Below, piece by piece: positions 52,463-62,068 of a DNA stretch of 64,000 nucleotides. Origin of the DNA: Immundisolibacter sp049322795 (GTDB lineage Bacteria > Pseudomonadota > Gammaproteobacteria > Immundisolibacterales > Immundisolibacteraceae); assembly GCA_049322795.1 (NCBI GenBank), contig JBMOQH010000017.1:1-64000 (forward strand), read 5' to 3'. The position numbers and the translations under genes were made by a program. Below the pieces are notes generated by a model. The model did no database searches. It saw only the letters and a list, made by a program, of their open reading frames with translations, and was not told the origin of the DNA. Position 1 is the first letter of the stretch; each line of letters begins with the position of its first letter.

Positions 52463-53554
52463 TCAGGCCAGCGTCGGCCGGTCGAGCCGGTACGGCGCCG
52501 GATCGATTGGCGGCCGCTGACCGGTGATGAGCGCTCGCACCAGGGCCGCCGATGCCGGCGCCAGGGTCAGACCACTGCGGTAGTGGCCGGCGCTGACCAC
52601 CACGTTCTCGAGCCGCGGATGGCGGCCAATATAGGGCACCCCATCGGCGCTGCCGGGCCGCAGGCCCGCCCAGTGCGCCACCTGCGGCGCGTCTGCGAGT
52701 TCCGGCAACAAGCGCGCCGCGGCGACGCGCAGCGCGCTGGCACCCGTCGGCGGGAGCGCCCGGTCGAAGCCGACGTGCTCGACCGTGCTGCCCGCCAGCA
52801 CCAGCCCATCGCGACGCGGCACCAGGTAGTGGTCCTGCGCCAGCACCACGTGGCGCACCCGCCCGGGCGGCGTTTGCAGGGCAAGGATCTGTCCGCGCAC
52901 CGGCGCGATGGGCAAATCGATGCCGCACCCGCGCAGCAGCTCGCCACTCCACGCGCCGCCGGCGATCAACAACTGATCCACCGGGCGCTGGCCATGGCGG
53001 GTGTCGAGGCCAACCACGCGCGTGCTGCGGATTGCGAAGCCGAGGACCTCGCAGTGCTCCTCGAAGGCGACGCCGGCGTGCTGCAAGGACAGGCGCAGCG
53101 CGCGCAGCAGGCGCGGATTGCGAATCTGCGCCACGCGCGGCAGCAGGATGCCGCCGTGCGCCGCTGCGAGTGCCGGCTCCGCGGCGTGCAGCGCGGCGGC
53201 GTCCAGGGTCTCGATGGGCAGCCGCCAGCGCGCGGCCCAGGCGCGGGCGGCATCGGCGTCCGGGCAGTCCGGCAGCAGCAAGCCGCTGGGGAGCAGTTGC
53301 GGATCGACACCCGATTCGGCCGCCAGCGCCGCCGCCAGGTCCGGGTAGGCCTGCTGACTCCACAGGCTGAGCGGGTGGATGGCCTCCGGCTGGCGCCAGG
53401 GATGCAGCGGCGACAGGATGCCGCTGCCGGCCCAGGACGCCTCGCGGCCGATCTCGCCGCGGTCGAGCACGCTGACCTCGAGCCCGGCCGCGCGCAGTTC
53501 GCGCGCCGCCAGCAGGCCGATGATGCCGCCGCCGACGATGCTTACATGGGCCAC
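52463..53554 (-). CDS. thiO: Glycine oxidase-like FAD-dependent amine oxidase
   Basis: 363 residues. The FAD dinucleotide motif VGGGIIGLLAARELRAAG begins at residue 7, followed by EASWAGSGILSP. The DAO-type C-terminal block is GLRPGSADGVPYIGRHP and NVVVSAGHYRSGLTLAPASA. ThiO oxidises glycine to iminoglycine for the thiazole ring of thiamine. No other thiamine gene is adjacent; the neighbours are the conserved yggX-mutY group. D-amino-acid oxidation is the alternative role. Confidence 0.9.
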   Translation of the reverse strand: MAHVSIVGGGIIGLLAARELRAAGLEVSVLDRGEIGREASWAGSGILSPLHPWRQPEAIHPLSLWSQQAYPDLAAALAAESGVDPQLLPSGLLLPDCPDADAARAWAARWRLPIETLDAAALHAAEPALAAAHGGILLPRVAQIRNPRLLRALRLSLQHAGVAFEEHCEVLGFAIRSTRVVGLDTRHGQRPVDQLLIAGGAWSGELLRGCGIDLPIAPVRGQILALQTPPGRVRHVVLAQDHYLVPRRDGLVLAGSTVEHVGFDRALPPTGASALRVAAARLLPELADAPQVAHWAGLRPGSADGVPYIGRHPRLENVVVSAGHYRSGLTLAPASAALVRALITGQRPPIDPAPYRLDRPTLA

Positions 53555-53566
53555 GTCAGGCCCGGC

Positions 53567-53836
53567 TCATGACTGCGGCGCGACGTAGCCTTCCGGCTTG
53601 TCGGCGCCGCCGCCGAACAGAAACTTCTCCATCTCCTGCTGCAGGAACTTGCGCGCCTCGGGGTCGATCAGGGTCAGGCGGTTCTCGTTGATCAGCATGG
53701 TCTGGTGCGATAGCCAGGTCTGCCAGGCCTCGCGCGACACCTGCTCGAAGATGCGCTGACCGAGCGCGCCCGGATAAGGCGGGCGATCGAGTCCCTCGGC
53801 CTCGCGACCCAGGACCACACAGTTCACGGTACGCAT
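53567..53836 (-). CDS. yggX: YggX-type oxidative damage protection protein
   Basis: 89 residues from the ATG at 53836. The family start RTVNCVVLGREAEGLDRPPYPG and the central EAWQTWLSHQTMLINE (quoted in part) are typical. Cys6 is the residue needed for protection in Salmonella YggX, which guards iron-sulfur clusters. It lies directly after mutY, as in E. coli and many relatives, and 12 bp before thiO. Confidence 0.97.
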   Translation of the reverse strand: MRTVNCVVLGREAEGLDRPPYPGALGQRIFEQVSREAWQTWLSHQTMLINENRLTLIDPEARKFLQQEMEKFLFGGGADKPEGYVAPQS

Positions 53837-53858
53837 CGAAAGTCTCCTGAAAAGGGCG

Positions 53859-54914
53859 TCAGGCCGCCAGCAGACGGCGCACGGGCGCGGCGAGGCCAAG
53901 ACGCGGGGGGCTGGCCGGGTTATACCAAAGCAGGTCCGGGGCGTCCAAAGCCGTCGCGGCCGGCGAAACCGCGCACTCGAGCGGCGTGATGTGCAGCCGA
54001 AAATGACTGAACGTGTGGGCGAACGGCGCCCCGCGCCGCACCTCGCCGGCGATATCGAGCCCATAGCGCCGCCGGCACCCCTCGGCCAGCGCGTCCGGCG
54101 CGTCCTCGAACTGCGGCAGCGACCAAAGGCCGCCCCAGATGCCGGCCGGCGGACGACGCTCCAGCAGCACGCTGCCATCCTCCCGGCGCAGCAACAGCAG
54201 ACAGGTTTCGCGTTCGGGCAAGACCCGCCGTGGGCGTGGCTGCGGGTAGTCGGCCACCGTGCCGGTGGCGCGCGCCAGGCAGTCCGCCGCCACCGGGCAG
54301 TTTGAGCAGCGCGGCCGCGTGCGCGTGCACACCAGGGCGCCCAGATCCATGATGGCCTGCGTGTAGTCGGCGGCGTCGCCGGGCGGCGTGTAGCGATCGG
54401 CGATCTGCCATAGCGTCCTTTGCACCGCCACCTCCCCCGGCCAGCCTGCAACGGCCTGATGGCGGCTCAGCACACGCTTGACGTTGCCATCCAGGATGGG
54501 CTGACGCGCGCCGAAAGCCTGCGCCACGATGGCCCCGGCCGTCGAACGACCGATGCCGGGCAAGGCGGCGAGTGCTTCGATGTCCTGCGGCAACGCGCCG
54601 CCATGGTCGCGGCACACGGCCTGGGCGGCGCGGTGCAGGTTCCTCGCCCGCGCGTAGTAACCGAGCCCGGTCCACAGGTGCAGCACTTCGTCGAGTGGCG
54701 CCGCCGCCAGCGCCGGCAGGCTGGCGAAGCGCGCGACGAAGCGCTCGAAATATGGAATGACGGTGGCCACCTGCGTCTGCTGCAGCATGATCTCCGACAA
54801 CCACACCCGATACGGCGTGCGCGGCCGTTGCCAGGGCAGGTCATGGCGCCCGGCGCTCGCGTGCCAGGCCAGCAGTCGGGCGGCGAAGGTTTCGCGATGG
54901 GTATCGACGCTCAC
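53859..54914 (-). CDS. mutY: Adenine DNA glycosylase
   Basis: 351 residues (E. coli 350). The HhH motif LPGIGRSTAGAI is followed by the catalytic Asp142 (DGNVKRVLSR); Glu41 in SEIMLQQTQV is the second catalytic residue. The [4Fe-4S] cluster uses C196, C203, C206 and C212. The C-terminal NUDIX-like domain with HTFSHFRLHI recognises 8-oxoguanine. It removes adenine mispaired with 8-oxoG. Its start overlaps hda by 4 bp. Confidence 0.97.
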   Translation of the reverse strand: MSVDTHRETFAARLLAWHASAGRHDLPWQRPRTPYRVWLSEIMLQQTQVATVIPYFERFVARFASLPALAAAPLDEVLHLWTGLGYYARARNLHRAAQAVCRDHGGALPQDIEALAALPGIGRSTAGAIVAQAFGARQPILDGNVKRVLSRHQAVAGWPGEVAVQRTLWQIADRYTPPGDAADYTQAIMDLGALVCTRTRPRCSNCPVAADCLARATGTVADYPQPRPRRVLPERETCLLLLRREDGSVLLERRPPAGIWGGLWSLPQFEDAPDALAEGCRRRYGLDIAGEVRRGAPFAHTFSHFRLHITPLECAVSPAATALDAPDLLWYNPASPPRLGLAAPVRRLLAA

Positions 54915-55630
54915 GGCGCGTCGATGTCGGCCAGCAGCTCACGCACGAACGGCAGCGTCGGGTGCCGCTGCGCGGCCAGCGTGGCGCGCTCCAGCCGCTC
55001 GAGCGTCGCCAGCAGGTCACGCAGATCGCGGCTATGGCGGTGCAGCAGGTAATCCGCCACCGGCTCGGCCAGATTCAGGCCCTGCTCGGCGGCACGACGC
55101 AGCAACAGCGTCCGCTTGTCGGCATCGCCGAGCGGCTCCAGGCGACAGCTCACGCCCCAACCCAGACGGCTTCGCAGCTCCGGACGACACAGCTTGAGCG
55201 CCGCCGGCGTGGTGCGGCCGGAAATGACGATCCGCCCGCCGGCGGCGCGCAGCCGGTCATAGAGATGAAACAGCGCCAGCTCGGCCGGCTCGTCGCCGGC
55301 CACGGCGTCAAGGTCATCGACGCACACCAGCGCGAACTGCTCGAACTCGCCGACCGCCGCGGCAACGCCCGCCGTGCCGATCTCGCGCAGCGGCAGATAG
55401 GCCGCGCGGCGATCATGCGCCTGCGCGACGGCGAGCGCCGCGCTCAGCAGGTGCGTCTTGCCGCTGGCCGGCGGTCCCCACAGGTACAGCGGCGACCGTT
55501 CGCGCCCGGCCGCCAGGGCCTGCGCCAGCTGGCAGGCGCGTGCGGCGGAGCTGGCCGGCGGGCAGATGAAGCCCTCGAAGCGCTGCTCGGCGCGCAGTTG
55601 CAGCGCCAGCGGCTGCTGGCTGCTCAGCAT
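54911..55630 (-). CDS. hda: DnaA-inactivator Hda
   Basis: 239 residues. The N-terminal clamp-binding peptide (QQPLALQL, residues 5-12) lets it bind the sliding clamp. The AAA+ domain has Walker A GPPASGKT at 52-59 and LVCVDDLDAVAG as Walker B; the arginine finger region lies near RPELRSRLGWG. Hda stimulates ATP hydrolysis by DnaA after initiation, limiting re-replication. It overlaps mutY and perM on both sides. Confidence 0.94.
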   Translation of the reverse strand: MLSSQQPLALQLRAEQRFEGFICPPASSAARACQLAQALAAGRERSPLYLWGPPASGKTHLLSAALAVAQAHDRRAAYLPLREIGTAGVAAAVGEFEQFALVCVDDLDAVAGDEPAELALFHLYDRLRAAGGRIVISGRTTPAALKLCRPELRSRLGWGVSCRLEPLGDADKRTLLLRRAAEQGLNLAEPVADYLLHRHSRDLRDLLATLERLERATLAAQRHPTLPFVRELLADIDAP

Positions 55631-56691
55631 GGCGGCTCCTGCGCATACCAGGCGCTTTCCTGATAGCGCGCGAGCGCCCGACGCAGCAGCACCAGCAGCA
55701 CGGCGCTCACCGGCAGCGCCAGCAACACGCCGAAAAAGCCGAACAGCTGCCCGCCCGCCATGACGGCAAAGATCACCGCCACCGGGTGCAGGCCGAGCCG
55801 ATCGCCGACCAGCAGCGGCGTCAGAACCAGGCTCTCCAGCAACTGCCCGGCCGCGAACACGCCTGCGATGGCGATCAGATGCGCCACATCCTGGAACTGC
55901 ACGAGCCCGGCGATCAGCGCCAGCGTGATGCCGATGACGCCGCCCAGATACGGCACGAACGTGACCATGCCGGCGGCGAAGCCGATCAACAGCGCCTGTT
56001 TGAGGCCGACCACGCTCAGCGCAATGGCGTAGAAACTCCCCTGCGCCAGCATCACCAGCAGCTGACCGTGCAGGAAGCCGCCCAGCACGCGGTCGGCGTC
56101 GATGGCGAACTCGCGGACTGCCGGCCGCCAGCGTTGCGGCAGCAGCCGGTCGATGGCGGCCAGCAGCTGTGGCCAGTCGCGCAGCAGGTAGAACGTCACC
56201 ACCGGCACCACCACAAGATTCACCAGCAAGCCGAGCAAGCCGAGGCCGGAGCTGACCAGGCGGCCGAAGCTCTGCGCCGCGAAGCTGCCGGCCTGCGCCC
56301 AGTGGCTCTGCAGCCAGCCGCGCGCCGCCTGCATGGACAGCAGATCAGGCGGCAGGTCGAACGTGCGGGTGAGCCAAGGCACGGCGGTCTGTTCCAGCCA
56401 GTCCAGAAACCCCGGCAGTTGCTGCAGCAGGCTTACCAGCTGCCGTTGCAGGGCCGGCATGGCGAACAGCAGCGCCAGCAGGCCCACCAGGGTCAGCACC
56501 GAGAACACCAGCACCGTGGCCCAGGCGCGCGGCATCACCCGCTGCAGGCGCTCGACTAGCGGGTCCGCGATATAGGCCAGCAAGGCGGCGCCGAAAAACG
56601 GCGCCAGCACCGCCCCCAACAGGTAAGTCAGCAGAGCCAGCCCGAACAGGCCGGCGCCGATCTGCAAGCGGCGGCGCAGGATTGAATTCAT
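55624..56691 (-). CDS. perM: PerM-type AI-2E family transporter
   Basis: 355 residues with about eight hydrophobic spans. The family motifs include PGFLDWL in the periplasmic-side helix and VPVVTFYLLRDWPQLLAAIDRLLP, then MVTFVPYLGGVIG. Members range from autoinducer-2 exporters to sodium/proton antiporters; the ion or molecule moved here is unknown. The gene sits between DUF2066 and hda with 4- and 7-bp overlaps, a common gammaproteobacterial arrangement. Confidence 0.9.
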   Translation of the reverse strand: MNSILRRRLQIGAGLFGLALLTYLLGAVLAPFFGAALLAYIADPLVERLQRVMPRAWATVLVFSVLTLVGLLALLFAMPALQRQLVSLLQQLPGFLDWLEQTAVPWLTRTFDLPPDLLSMQAARGWLQSHWAQAGSFAAQSFGRLVSSGLGLLGLLVNLVVVPVVTFYLLRDWPQLLAAIDRLLPQRWRPAVREFAIDADRVLGGFLHGQLLVMLAQGSFYAIALSVVGLKQALLIGFAAGMVTFVPYLGGVIGITLALIAGLVQFQDVAHLIAIAGVFAAGQLLESLVLTPLLVGDRLGLHPVAVIFAVMAGGQLFGFFGVLLALPVSAVLLVLLRRALARYQESAWYAQEPPC

Positions 56692-57701
56692 GGCTGGTAC
56701 CGATAATCCGGCGCGTCACCAGCGCGCACGAACGGCGCGCCCGGCTCGACCCGCCCGGCAAGCGCCGCCTCGCCGCCAGCGAGATCGAAACGGAACACCG
56801 CCCTGCCCTCGCCCAGCGCCACGGGCCGCAGGCCGCGCGCACCCGGCACCCGCGACAGGTGCTCGAAGACGCGCACCCAGGCGGCCATGTCCTGCACGCC
56901 GAGCACGCTCACCTGCACCGGCGCCGGCGGTCCATCCGGCACCGCCGCGACTGGCGCGAGCCTGGCGCCGACCTGATCGAGCGCAGCATCCAGCGCCGCC
57001 TGGGCGCTGTCTGCGCCAGCCGACCACACGGCATCGGACTGGCCGGGCAAGGTCAGGCGCAGCTCGGCCCGCCAGCGGTCGGCGTCGGGCAGCAGCCGCG
57101 CGAACAGCACGCCGTCCGGCCGATAGCGCGCGGCGGCGGTATCCAGCGCCGCCACGCTCGCCGCAGCGGTCGGGTCGAGCGCCGGCGGCAGCGCGGCGCG
57201 TTCCTCGAGATCCAATACCGGCAGCAGGAGCGACAGACCCCGGCCGGCGGCCGATTGCGCCAGCGCCGCGGCCAGTTCCGGCGGCTCGTCGGCGCCCACC
57301 CAGACCGGCGCCGGGCCATCCATCAGCAACCACAGCAGCAGCGTCGGTCGCCGATCCGGCAGCGTGGGGACTTGCTGTTGCGCCAGAAACGCCCGCACTG
57401 CCGCAGGATCGAAGCGCGCATCGATCAGCGGCGTGCCGTCGTCTGCGGTTCGGGTTCCGAACGCCACCAGCGCCCCCGCCGCCGCCTTTCGCCCGACGGG
57501 CTGCTGCGCCAGCTCGGCGACCGCCGCGCGTCCCGCGACCTGCGCGAGCACCTGACCGAAAGCGGCGCTGATGGCGTTCTCGCGTGTCGACTCGCTGGCA
57601 TCCGGCAACGCAGCGCTGGCTTGGTAAAGGTTCTGCGCCGCCACCGGCCGCCACGGGCCAAGCGCGCACAGGAGGCAGACGAACGGCAGCAGCAGGCGCA
57701 T
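56688..57701 (-). CDS. DUF2066 periplasmic protein
   Basis: 337 residues. A signal peptide (about 1-22, ending PVAA) precedes ENAISAAFGQVLAQVAG, the DUF2066 start. LLLWLLMDG and VLDLEERAALPPAL are recognisable mid-protein blocks. Its function has not been established; it is usually found upstream of perM and hda. It is divergent from purM, leaving a 76-bp shared promoter region. Confidence 0.85.
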   Translation of the reverse strand: MRLLLPFVCLLCALGPWRPVAAQNLYQASAALPDASESTRENAISAAFGQVLAQVAGRAAVAELAQQPVGRKAAAGALVAFGTRTADDGTPLIDARFDPAAVRAFLAQQQVPTLPDRRPTLLLWLLMDGPAPVWVGADEPPELAAALAQSAAGRGLSLLLPVLDLEERAALPPALDPTAAASVAALDTAAARYRPDGVLFARLLPDADRWRAELRLTLPGQSDAVWSAGADSAQAALDAALDQVGARLAPVAAVPDGPPAPVQVSVLGVQDMAAWVRVFEHLSRVPGARGLRPVALGEGRAVFRFDLAGGEAALAGRVEPGAPFVRAGDAPDYRYQP

Positions 57702-57777
57702 GGCGGGCGTGCTAGGCGGGTAACGGGGGAGCGGCTACCATTGTGCCCCGATCCGTGTTTCCGCGTGAGTTTTCGTC

Positions 57778-58817
<1,040 letters not shown>

Positions 58818-58821
<4 letters not shown>

Positions 58822-59486
58822 CGGCGCGCCCGCTGCGCCTGGCGGTCCTGCTCTCCGGCCGCGGCAGCAATCTCGAAGCCATCCTGCACGCCTGCGCCGC
58901 CGGCCAGCTTTCGGCGCGGGTGGTGCAGGTGATCAGCAACCGCCCCGCTGCGGGTGGGCTCGCGCTCGCCGCGGCGGCGGGCGTGCCGACGGCGGTCATC
59001 GACCATCGGCACTTTTCGAACCGCCCGGACTTCGAGGCGGCACTCGCCGCGCAGCTCGCTGCCCTGCCCTGCGATCTTGTCGTGCTGGCCGGCTTCATGC
59101 GCGTGCTGACGGCCGATTTCGTGGCCCGCTACAGCGGCCGCCTCATCAACATTCATCCCTCGCTGTTGCCGGACTTTCCGGGGCTGGACACCCATGCGCG
59201 GGCGCTGGCGGCCGGCGTGACCGAGCATGGCGCCAGCGTGCACTTCGTCACCGCCGCGGTCGACGGCGGGCCGCTGGTCGCGCAGATCGTCGTGCCGGTG
59301 CGGGCCGGGGACACCCCGGACACGCTCGCCGCGCGCGTGCTGGCCGCCGAACACCGGCTCTACCCGACGGTCATAGGCTGGTATGCACAGGGCCGCCTGG
59401 CGCTGGCCGGGGAGCGGGTGCGGCTCGACGGCCTGCCGCTGGCGGCGCCAGTGCGCTTCGCCGCCGAAGGAGAACACCATGCGTAA
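58818..59486 (+). CDS. purN: Phosphoribosylglycinamide formyltransferase (folate-dependent)
   Basis: 222 residues from a GTG at 58818 overlapping purM. LAVLLSGRGSNLEAIL is the phosphate-binding start; INIHPSLLPDFPG holds the catalytic Asn and His, and HFVTAAVDGGPLVAQ the catalytic Asp. It transfers a formyl group from 10-formyl-THF to GAR. The DUF3108 gene overlaps its end by 8 bp. Confidence 0.97.
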
Positions 59487-60273
59487 ACAGATTCTTGGCA
59501 CGGTCCGCGCCAGCCGCTGGTTGGCAGCCGCATTGGCTGCGCTGATCGGCGCCGGCGGGCAGGCTGCCCAGCCGGTGCAGTGGGAAGCGGTCTACGCCGT
59601 GCGCCAGGGCAGCATCGAGGGCGGCGAGGCGGTGCAGAGCTACCAGGCGGCGGACGGCAAATACCGCCTCACGCTGGATGTCACTCCGGGCGGTGTGGTG
59701 GCGATGTTCACGCAGGAGACCTTTCACGACGAGAGCACCGGCACGGTCGACAGGCAGGGTTGGCGGCCGCTGCGCTACGTGCACAAGCGCGAGGGCGGCC
59801 GCAAGCAGCGCGACTACGATTTCGCCTTCGACTGGCGCGCCGGCCAGACCCGCGAGCGCGAGGCGGATCGGCCGCCCGCCGCGCTGCGGCCCGGCACGCT
59901 CGACGAGCTGGTCTACGTGGAGGCGCTGCGCCGCACGCTCGCCAGCGGCGGCACCGGCATGACGGCACCGGTGCTGTACGGCTCCGACGGCGAGATCCGG
60001 GACTACACGCTGGAAACCCTCGGCGAGGAACAGATCACCACGCCCGCCGGCACCTTCAAGACGATCAAGGTTCAGCGCACGCAAACCGGCGGCAAGTACA
60101 CCGTCACCCTGTGGTGCGCCCCGGCGCTCGACTACTTCCCGGTGCGTATCGACCGCCACAAGCGCGGCCGTTCGCAAGGCACGCTGTTGCTGAAGAGCTA
60201 CAGCGACGGCGAGCATCGCGCCCCATCCGCGGCGGCCAGCGACGCGCTCAAGACAGCCGGTGGCGGCATCTGA
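59479..60273 (+). CDS. DUF3108 periplasmic protein
   Basis: 264 residues from the ATG at 59479, with AAGGAG 7 bases upstream. A signal peptide (about 1-30) is followed by a predicted beta-rich domain: YQAADGKYRLTLDVTP, LEALRR-type helix, and the family block QITTPAGTFKTIKVQRT then LDYFPVRIDRH. It is a routine partner of purN in this lineage, but its role is unknown. Overlap with purN suggests coupled translation. Confidence 0.85.
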   Translation: MRKQILGTVRASRWLAAALAALIGAGGQAAQPVQWEAVYAVRQGSIEGGEAVQSYQAADGKYRLTLDVTPGGVVAMFTQETFHDESTGTVDRQGWRPLRYVHKREGGRKQRDYDFAFDWRAGQTREREADRPPAALRPGTLDELVYVEALRRTLASGGTGMTAPVLYGSDGEIRDYTLETLGEEQITTPAGTFKTIKVQRTQTGGKYTVTLWCAPALDYFPVRIDRHKRGRSQGTLLLKSYSDGEHRAPSAAASDALKTAGGGI

Positions 60274-60346
60274 TTGCGGGCAACGGCCGCAGGAAAGCCG
60301 GCCGCGTAGCCGGCCCGCCACTGCCTGGACACGCCGAGCCCGCCTC

Positions 60347-62068
60347 ATGAGACGGCTGCTGGCGGGCGTGCTGCTGGCGGCGCTGCCACCGACGGCAGGG
60401 GCCGCCACCGTGGAGGTCACGCTGGACGGCCTGCCGCCGGCGCTGACCAAGAGCGTGCTCGCCGGGCTGGATGTCGATGCCGAGGCGCAGCGCGAACACG
60501 TATCGGCGGCCCGCATCCGCCGGGCGCATGAGGCCGCCCCGCAGCAGATACGTGCCGCCCTGGAGGCCAGCGGCTACTACCGGGCGACGGTCGAAGCCAG
60601 GCTGACCGGGGGCCCGGAAGTCTGGCAAGCGCGCTACCAGGTGACCCGCGGCGAGCCGCTGCGCGTCAGCGCGGTGGACATTGCACTGTCCGGCTCCATC
60701 GAAAACGACAGCGTCGCGCTGGCAGCCCTGCCCGCTTTTCCCTTGCAGGTCGGCAGCCGCCTGCGCCACGCGCAATACGAAACCGGCAAGCGCGCCCTGC
60801 TCGACGCGCTGCGCGAGTTCGGTTACCTCGACGTGGCCGTGACGACCCACCGTGTGGACGTCGATCTCGAGGCGTACACGGCGCGGGTCACCCTGGCCGT
60901 CGACAGCGGCGCACGCTACCGCTTCGGCGAGCTTGCACTGCCCGACACGGTGGTGAATGAGGACTTGCTGCGGCGCTACGGCGCCCCGCAGGCGGGCGAC
61001 CCCTACCGCATGGCGCGCCTGCTGGACTACCAGGGAGCGCTCGCCGACAGCGGCTACTTCACCGGGGTGGACGTGCAGCCGGGCAGTCGCGATCGACAGG
61101 CGCATACCGTGCCGGTGGCCGTGCTGCTGACCCCCAGCCCCCGCAACGCGTACAGCGCCGGAGTCGGATTCGCCACCGACAGCGGGCCGCGCCTGCGGGC
61201 GGGCCATCAACGCCGCTACGTGAACCCGCGCGGGCACAGCCTCGACAACACGCTGCTGCTGTCGCGCACCGCCCGGCTCGGCAGCCAGTACCGCATACCG
61301 CTGGCCGATCCGCGCAGCGAGCAGCTGACGTTGGGCGCCACCGCCGGGCGCCAGGACACCGCCAGCGTGCTGTCCGACAGCCTGACCCTGCAGGCCGCGT
61401 TGATCAATCGGCTCGGCATCGGGCGGCGGACGCTGGGGCTGGACTTTCTGGTCGAGCGTTTCGACACCGGCGGTGACCGGACCACCAGCGCACTGCTGAT
61501 CCCCTCCGTCAGCTGGCAGGGCACGCGCAGCGACGACCCGCTGTGGCCGCGCGACGGCTGGCGACTGGAGGCGAGGCTGCGCGGTGCGCTGGCCGGGCTG
61601 CTGTCGGACCTGTCGTTCGCCCAGGCGCTGGCGACCGCCAAGTACGTCCGTGGCTTCGGGCGCGATCAGCGCCTGCTGGGGCGACTGGATGTCGGTTCGA
61701 GCTGGGTCGATGGCTTCGCCGAGCTGCCGGCGTCACTGCGATTTTTTGCCGGCGGCGATCAGAGCGTGCGCGGCTACGATTTTCAGAAGCTCGGCCCACG
61801 CGACGGCGACGGCGACGTGGTCGGCGGCCGGCATCTGTTCGTGGCCAGTCTGGAATACGAATGGATGTTCGCCGGCAATCTCGGCGGGGCGCTGTTCTTC
61901 GATGCCGGCAATGCCTTCGACGGCACGCGCCTGAATCTGGAGCGGGGCGTCGGCGTCGGTTTTCGCTGGCGCTCGCCCATTGGCGCCGTGCGCGTGGACC
62001 TGGCGAGCGCCATCTCGAAGCCGGGCACGCCGCTGCGGCTGCACATCACCGTGGGCCCGGACTTGTGA
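60347..62068 (+). CDS. tamA: TamA-type outer membrane translocation and assembly protein
   Basis: 573 residues (E. coli 577). After a signal peptide (about 1-19) come three POTRA-like repeats, then the Omp85 beta-barrel. GGDQSVRGYDFQKLGP is the conserved VRGY loop of the barrel, and the last strand ends in a hydrophobic aromatic-like pattern (LHITVGPDL). With TamB it inserts autotransporters or moves phospholipids to the outer membrane. It is followed by tamB with a one-base overlap. Confidence 0.95.
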   Translation: MRRLLAGVLLAALPPTAGAATVEVTLDGLPPALTKSVLAGLDVDAEAQREHVSAARIRRAHEAAPQQIRAALEASGYYRATVEARLTGGPEVWQARYQVTRGEPLRVSAVDIALSGSIENDSVALAALPAFPLQVGSRLRHAQYETGKRALLDALREFGYLDVAVTTHRVDVDLEAYTARVTLAVDSGARYRFGELALPDTVVNEDLLRRYGAPQAGDPYRMARLLDYQGALADSGYFTGVDVQPGSRDRQAHTVPVAVLLTPSPRNAYSAGVGFATDSGPRLRAGHQRRYVNPRGHSLDNTLLLSRTARLGSQYRIPLADPRSEQLTLGATAGRQDTASVLSDSLTLQAALINRLGIGRRTLGLDFLVERFDTGGDRTTSALLIPSVSWQGTRSDDPLWPRDGWRLEARLRGALAGLLSDLSFAQALATAKYVRGFGRDQRLLGRLDVGSSWVDGFAELPASLRFFAGGDQSVRGYDFQKLGPRDGDGDVVGGRHLFVASLEYEWMFAGNLGGALFFDAGNAFDGTRLNLERGVGVGFRWRSPIGAVRVDLASAISKPGTPLRLHITVGPDL